NCBI GenBank assembly: GCA_004794655.1
Contig: SMMW01000645.1
Coordinates: 407,001-471,000, forward strand
Source: Marisa cornuarietis
Taxonomy: Eukaryota; Mollusca; Gastropoda; Architaenioglossa; Ampullariidae
Length of the DNA: 64,000 bases
Direction: 5' to 3'
Positions 59,573 through 64,000 of the stretch are shown here, piece by piece. Positions within the stretch are counted from its first letter, which is position 1. Every line of letters starts with the position of its first letter. The translations under genes were made by a program, and so were the position numbers. The notes under the pieces are model-generated. The model saw nothing but the letters and a program-made list of their open reading frames with translations. It had not been told where the DNA came from and did no database searches.

Positions 59573-60006
59573 TCACATAACCTCCTGCTTGAAAGTTGAA
59601 GAATTTGAAGCGGATGGTCCAACCATTAAGGAGAGAGGTGGGGAGTTCATATGATCCCGCTGGTAGCCATTGTACATGTGTTCTGAGCCATGATCCAAGG
59701 GGGCTAACTGACCAAGACTAGAGGCAGACAGATGAGCAGTGGGAGACACGGTCTGAGAAGAGGTTCCCCCAAGGACGATGCCCATATGGCGTGGCGAGAC
59801 AGAACCGGGGGCATCAGACATGCCTGGACTGGCACGTGTCAGTGGGGTTACTGGAGGGGAGGGAACTAGCTGTGGAATCTCTCTCAGGGCATCCTTGTTT
59901 AAGGAGGAACCTTCCTCCATCGCAGCAGGAAAAGATGGTGTGTCCATTAGAGGGGGGAGCGCTAAGGAGCCCCCTGAGGTGTCCTGGACTGCATCAGCAT
60001 TGGCAC
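59573..60006 (-). CDS. HNF4: HNF4 exon d: F domain and stop
   Basis: 434 bases. A strong acceptor (TCTACTGTCTTTTTCACAG) precedes GTGCCAATG. The two leading bases complete a Gly codon with the G left over from exon c. The product is Ser, Pro and Gly rich with little predicted structure, and ends FKQEVM then TGA at 59573-59575. F domains of HNF4 vary greatly between phyla and tune AF-2 activity; only the terminal KQEV-type tail is recognisably conserved here. Confidence 0.9.
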
Positions 60007-63000
60007 CTGTGAAAAAGACAGTAGAAAGACAAGAATGGTTTGTGTTAGGACGGTCATGCCAGAGACCAGCTGTATCAATGTCTAGGAAGAAAAGATAACA
60101 GTAGCAGTGTAGGAACTGGAGCTTGCACTGCTTTGTCTTGTCAATCTCAACAGGCAGTGACGTGTACAAATTAATCATTTATCATCAGCACCAGAATCAT
60201 ACAGATTATGAATGAAGTACAATTCACATTTCTGTGATTTCACCATGTTCATGAAATATGAATCTGAAAATAAAAGCTATATGGCCCAAATGTTAATACA
60301 TGATAGCAGTCACAAGCTGAAAGAGAAACAAATAGAAAAAGGAAAAGATGATCAATCAAATGACTCCATTTTGGATTTAAACTGATAAGCACATGCACTT
60401 TTATCAGATTCTGCAACAAAATTTACTCACACAATAAAAAATAGAGCAATTGTGTCAAATGTTTAAGTCTTTGTCAAGCTCAAGAACAGTCAATAATGTT
60501 GTCAAAGTTGAGGCTTCAAAAGTTAAGACCCCCTCAGCCCAACCAATAGCATATGTCCCATTATAACTTTCTGACCTGTTCCTACTCTGTGACCCACATG
60601 TTTTGGCAGCATTCCAGAATTAAGAATGCAATAAGGACTAATGATGCCTCCTAACCCTCACCACTGATAGGTGTGCTGCTGATAAGTGGACCCCTTAAAA
60701 AAGTTTATGGTAGTGGTGTGAGAACTTCAACATTTTACATTTCCTCCATGAAGACCATCTAAAATTTTTTGAAAGTCCATTTGACAAGTACTATGAAAAC
60801 ATAACCATACTTCTTGCATTTAACAGAAGAGAAAAGCTGATCATTTTCACTTTCAAGCAATAAAAACTATTATTATGTAAAAATAATTGCAGCACCAAAT
60901 CCTTTATCTGGTACACTCTTTACATTGGCCCCAAAAAGTTGAGAATAACAATTATACAAGATCTGGTAAACTACAAATTAATGAGGAAAGTTCAAATTTA
61001 TGAGCACTGCTACAGTTGCACATTGTCCGAAAACGGTAAATATATACTGTACTTTCACAAACTACTAAGACTGACACTTTTGCCCAATGGGAAGTGTGTA
61101 AATCTGTTTATAAAAATGCAAGGTAATATTTTGCTGCACAAGACCGACAAAAATACAATTTAAATGCCCACAATAACTTGGTCTATCATGTAAAATTATG
61201 GCTGTAAGTAACATAATACTGGTTAACAAAGTATTAACTCCATTACTTTCTTTTTGTCTTCCGCTCTCTCTCGATTCTTCCTCACAAGTGCACATGCGCC
61301 CGCACACACAAACACTATGTATATATTTACACACACAGAGTAGGAAGAAAATATTGAAAAGAAAGTGTCACAAATTTGTAGATCACAAATAAAAAATGCA
61401 TTGGGATTGCTTCTTGCGCCATTATAATCATTAAATGTTTCTCAATGGCCAATCAATATTGCATATAAAATGTACAATTTGTGCATACACTGGAAATAGT
61501 TAACATATTTTTTTCTAAGGTATACACGGTTGTAGCATTAACACCATACATTTCAACATTTTTCGTGCATATAAGTTTGTAAATTTTTCATTAAAAGAAG
61601 CCAGAAAAGTACAGACAGACAAAATAAAAACATTACGTTTGTTTGTATGCATAAAAAGTCATGCAACTTTTCTTCATTAAAGAAAATAATAAAAGATGCG
61701 TATCTGAATGTGAAATTTTTTGCTAAAGAACAGATCCTAGTTTGAATTCTTGTTTAACAATCTTTACTAATCTTGGAAATGGCACAACAATTGTTTGCAG
61801 CTTAACCACCAAATGAAAACAAAAAATGAATAAATACACAAAGAAAAAAATGGTTACCAGATCAACAAATAGAGCAATGTCACTTGGCATGCAGCATGAT
61901 AACAGATTCTTGGGTTTATATTATCATTAATGACTACAACTCTAGCCTAATGAAATGCACAGGAAACTAACTATTTTTGTGGTTTATTTTCTAGGACAAA
62001 GAAAAGCAGATCCTAGACACACCATATAAAAGAGGAACATTAAAGAAATGCTCTTCAAATTCTAGCCAAGTACAACCTCAGTCACTGCACAAACATCATC
62101 AGTTACAGATGGCACTAAAAGAGCTTATGTCTACAGGGGGCTTGTCCTCACCTCCTAAAAGCATCTCTTGCAACAAATTGTCAATCTTGGCCATCCCAAA
62201 CAGTTTGGCAAACTGAATCTGCTCAATCATCTGCCATGTGATGGACTGCAGTGATGGCAGCATTAGCAGTATCTCACCAAAACGGCCACGCGTGTCGTAC
62301 TGTCTGTCATTGATGTAGTCTTCAAGGTTCACCTGGACCTGATAACGGATGGATTTGATTCGCTGAGGATCACTCAGCCCTCTTGCCACTAGAAAAGAAA
62401 ATTATTGCAAAGAGAGGTCAATGAAGAAAAATGGGAAAACACCTCGGTGCATCTATTCATTACTCTGTGACATATGCTTCTTTAATGGTAAAGGGGGAGG
62501 GGAGTGGGGAACTGGTGTTTTACGCCAAGCCAGCAACTAAGGCTACATCATGGCCAGGCAGCCAGCCCTGTAAACAGATGCCACATGCAGAGAAGGAACA
62601 GCGTGCCCGGACCGCCCTTTTAATGGTAAAGGATCTGTGGCTGGATATATTTGACTTCATTGTGTTTGCAGGATAACGCAGGGAAATCCTGACTTCTCTA
62701 ATATTTTTCTATTGTTTGTTTAAATAGTGTACCTTATGCAGTGTATGATAGATTTTTAATAAGAAACCTGAAGAAATAATAAAAGTAGGAGAATGTAATT
62801 CAGAAGACTGAGCATGGTTTCTCTTGCTTAACCTTTTAAATGGATTTTAAACTATTATAATAAACACTGTTTTACACCAAACCAACCTGGGTCGAAGAAT
62901 ACAACAGCTTTCATGCATGCATATTCTGTCTCATCAATGTTGACTTCACGAAGAGGCTGGACCAGCTCATCCAGGATCCTTGCTGAAATCCGACCAATAT

Positions 63001-63553
63001 CTGCATCTGTTGAGTGGCGTGTGATTAGTGAGTTGTTGCCAAGTAGCAGCACATCATTCAGGGTAAGAGAACGTTTAGCTACCCCTAGCAGAAGGTGTTC
63101 TCCTGCATGTGCACGGAGCAATGCAACCTGGTGACAAGAGATTTGTCAATAATTGCAGACATTCCGCTGGCAGAAGCAAGGTTAGTATATGAAAAGTTTT
63201 ATGCAGTAGCACAACAAATACATTCTTTGTGGAAGTAACCGTTAAGCCAAACCAGCTTTCTAGAAAATGTCTACCTATAAAAATAAATAACTTAAAACTC
63301 TGCTCTGCTCTTTATTTTTAAGGCAAATCAAATAAATGATTACAACAATAAATGTGAAGATAACTAAAGTAACATTTACTTAGATATCTTTGTGGAAATT
63401 TACCTGGTCATCTAATGGAAGCTCACAGAAACATGGAATGTACTTTGCCCACTCTACCAGTATCAACAGCTGATGTTTCATGGACTCGCACACATCATCC
63501 AGCGATGCAAGTTTTTTTGAAGAAATGTCTGCCAAAGACAGCTGTGGGGCTAT
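59573..63553 (-). CDS. HNF4: HNF4-type nuclear receptor, partial (ligand-binding and F domains)
   Basis: Four exons join in phase: 63553-63404, 63127-62887, 62388-62152 and 60006-59573. They give 353 residues and a stop. HNF4 receptors bind DNA as homodimers at direct repeats and hold fatty acids in the ligand pocket. Diagnostic stretches are [35 protein letters not shown] (its Arg contacts the fatty acid carboxylate in vertebrate HNF4), [34 protein letters not shown] and [19 protein letters not shown]. The last contains the AF-2 helix. The ~144-residue F domain is Ser/Pro-rich and ends in FKQEVM, matching the vertebrate KQEV(I) end. The N-terminus, hinge and two-zinc-finger DNA-binding domain must lie beyond the right edge. 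I am very sure of the family; a small extra exon in the long last intron cannot be excluded. Confidence 0.96.
60007..62151 (-). other. HNF4: HNF4 intron between AF-2 and F-domain exons
   Basis: A 2,145-base AT-rich intron with GT/AG borders. I see no further coding exon in it, although vertebrate HNF4 genes can have extra sequence at this point. There is a short CA tract near 61298-61336. Confidence 0.8.
62152..62388 (-). CDS. HNF4: HNF4 exon c: dimer interface and AF-2 helix
   Basis: 237 bases, split-codon borders at both ends (phase 1). The acceptor is TTTTCTAG before TGGCAAGAG and the donor is GGAG|GTGAGG. It encodes ARGLSDP through the conserved block [13 protein letters not shown], then LLQEMLLG. 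If the donor is not used, the frame continues 17 residues into the intron to a stop at 62099-62101, giving a short alternative C-terminus. Confidence 0.95.
62389..62886 (-). other. HNF4: HNF4 intron carrying the SINE-like insertion
   Basis: A 498-base intron; about a quarter of it is the short retroposon at 62495-62618. Outside the insertion nothing is recognised. Confidence 0.85.
62481..62632 (-). mobile_element. short SINE-like retroposon with 14-bp target-site duplication
   Basis: TTTAATGGTAAAGG occurs at 62481-62494 and exactly again at 62619-62632, flanking a 124-base element. Such a direct repeat is the footprint of LINE-driven retroposition. Read on the - strand the element runs CGGTCCGGGCACGCTG, then GGCATCTGTTTACAGGGCTG, TAGCCTTAGTTGCTGGCTTG, CGTAAAACACC and a C-rich end. 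There is no clear tRNA-type promoter and no terminal inverted repeat. Copies lie at 2946-3055 and 18630-18695. The 81-codon + frame across it is a by-product. Confidence 0.85.
62887..63127 (-). CDS. HNF4: HNF4 exon b: mid ligand-binding domain
   Basis: 241 bases, entering in phase 0 and leaving after the first base of a codon. The acceptor is TTGTCACCAG before GTTGCATTG and the donor is CCAG|GTTGGT. It encodes [15 protein letters not shown], a DVLLLGN segment, [13 protein letters not shown] and VVFFDP. The CCAG/GTTG border gives a Pro-Val join to the next exon, as in the family's FFDPxxxGLSDP. Confidence 0.93.
63128..63403 (-). other. HNF4: HNF4 intron (276 bases)
   Basis: A short AT-rich intron with donor GTAAAT and acceptor TCACCAG. 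It holds nothing else recognisable. Confidence 0.85.
63404..63553 (-). CDS. HNF4: HNF4 exon a: start of ligand-binding domain
   Basis: 150 bases, 50 codons, phase 0 at both ends. The acceptor is ...CTTAACAG before ATAGCCCC and the donor is CAG|GTAAAT. It encodes the hinge end ([14 protein letters not shown]) and helix 1-3 region [20 protein letters not shown] to CELPLDDQ. The acceptor tract is weak because A bases break the pyrimidines, so the 5' border is the least certain of the four exons. Confidence 0.88.
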
Positions 63554-64000
63554 CTGTTAAGAAAAATGGAACAAATGGCTGCATATCAACCTGCCTTTTA
63601 GTCCGCCATGTGGATATCAAAATGCAGCAAATAAAAAAAATATCTTCTGGTGATGTCACACCAAGCTGTTTGCTAACTAGCTGTCACAACAAATGAAAAC
63701 TATCACTTTATTAAAAAACAATTATTCTTCCACTTGAAAACTACTTTAACTTTCTCAATATTTTTAATTGCAAACCAAATCATGTCTTTGCTACACTCAC
63801 GAGACCTATTTCATTATGAAGCATTTATGCACTGAAGTCCCACACATTAACAAGTTATCAGCACATTATAAATCAGCCTTACTAATCCATATTTAATATA
63901 CATGGATCTCTTCATGTATGCACTGGCTGCCACCAAGGATAACTCTTCATTCCATCAAGCTAGCTAGACATCTAATCATGGGGCAGCGGATCATATAACC
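63554..64000 (-). other. HNF4: HNF4 intron continuing past the right edge
   Basis: Sequence upstream of the first visible HNF4 exon. The next exon expected is the end of the DNA-binding domain/hinge, and I do not find it here. The stretch is AT-rich with no repeat recognised. Confidence 0.65.

Noticed and set aside
59778..60098. + strand frames over the HNF4 F-domain exon
   Set aside because: They are shadows of the - strand coding exon, whose frame joins in phase to the conserved LBD exons.
62431..62676. 81-codon + frame in the HNF4 intron as a small protein
   Set aside because: It is the translated SINE-like retroposon; the open frame is incidental and crosses the target-site duplications.

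Overview
The window reads as nuclear DNA of an invertebrate animal, most likely a mollusc and plausibly a gastropod. The pointers are split coding exons with GT/AG borders, very low gene density, many simple and tandem repeats, and remnants of several retroelement classes (CR1/L2-like and RTE-like LINEs, a Penelope-like element, SINE-like units). The mollusc call is an inference from the overall picture; the window has no species marker.

Two host genes can be supported. (1) 50720-52000, + strand: a complete single-exon rhodopsin-class GPCR of 426 residues, probably a neuropeptide-type receptor. It has a very long second extracellular loop and departures from several class A signature motifs. 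A splice acceptor lies just upstream of its ATG and polyadenylation signals lie just downstream. (2) 59573-63553, - strand: the last four coding exons of an HNF4 nuclear receptor, giving 353 residues of ligand-binding domain plus F domain. The DNA-binding domain lies beyond the right edge. All three exon joins keep phase, and the predicted protein aligns with HNF4 to its KQEV-type C-terminus.

The remaining ~58 kb is repeat-rich. 1-6 kb holds a decayed ~144-bp repeat, a 0.9-kb CA/TA-rich array and three LINE fossils. 6-15 kb is mostly microsatellites in unassigned DNA. 14.9-17.5 kb is a 5'-truncated CR1/L2-like LINE on the - strand, whose reverse-transcriptase frame carries only one frameshift and one stop; a copy of its 3' end lies at 30.6 kb. 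27.2-29.1 kb is a 34-bp minisatellite of about 55 units with a higher-order duplication. 37.9-38.9 kb holds a Penelope-like fragment, a short inverted copy of part of it, and a LINE fragment. 44.6-46.0 kb holds an RTE-like LINE fragment followed by a tRNA-derived SINE. 47.0 and 54.3 kb hold short tandem arrays. Sequence from about 56.8 kb to the end is AT-rich and probably belongs largely to the HNF4 transcription unit (3' UTR and introns).

No operon-like or multi-gene system is visible. The most notable items are the GPCR's unusual motifs, the minisatellite's internal duplication, the short retroposon with an exact 14-bp target-site duplication in an HNF4 intron, the nearly intact LINE, and the Penelope inverted repeat. 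All exon borders and repeat boundaries were read by eye.
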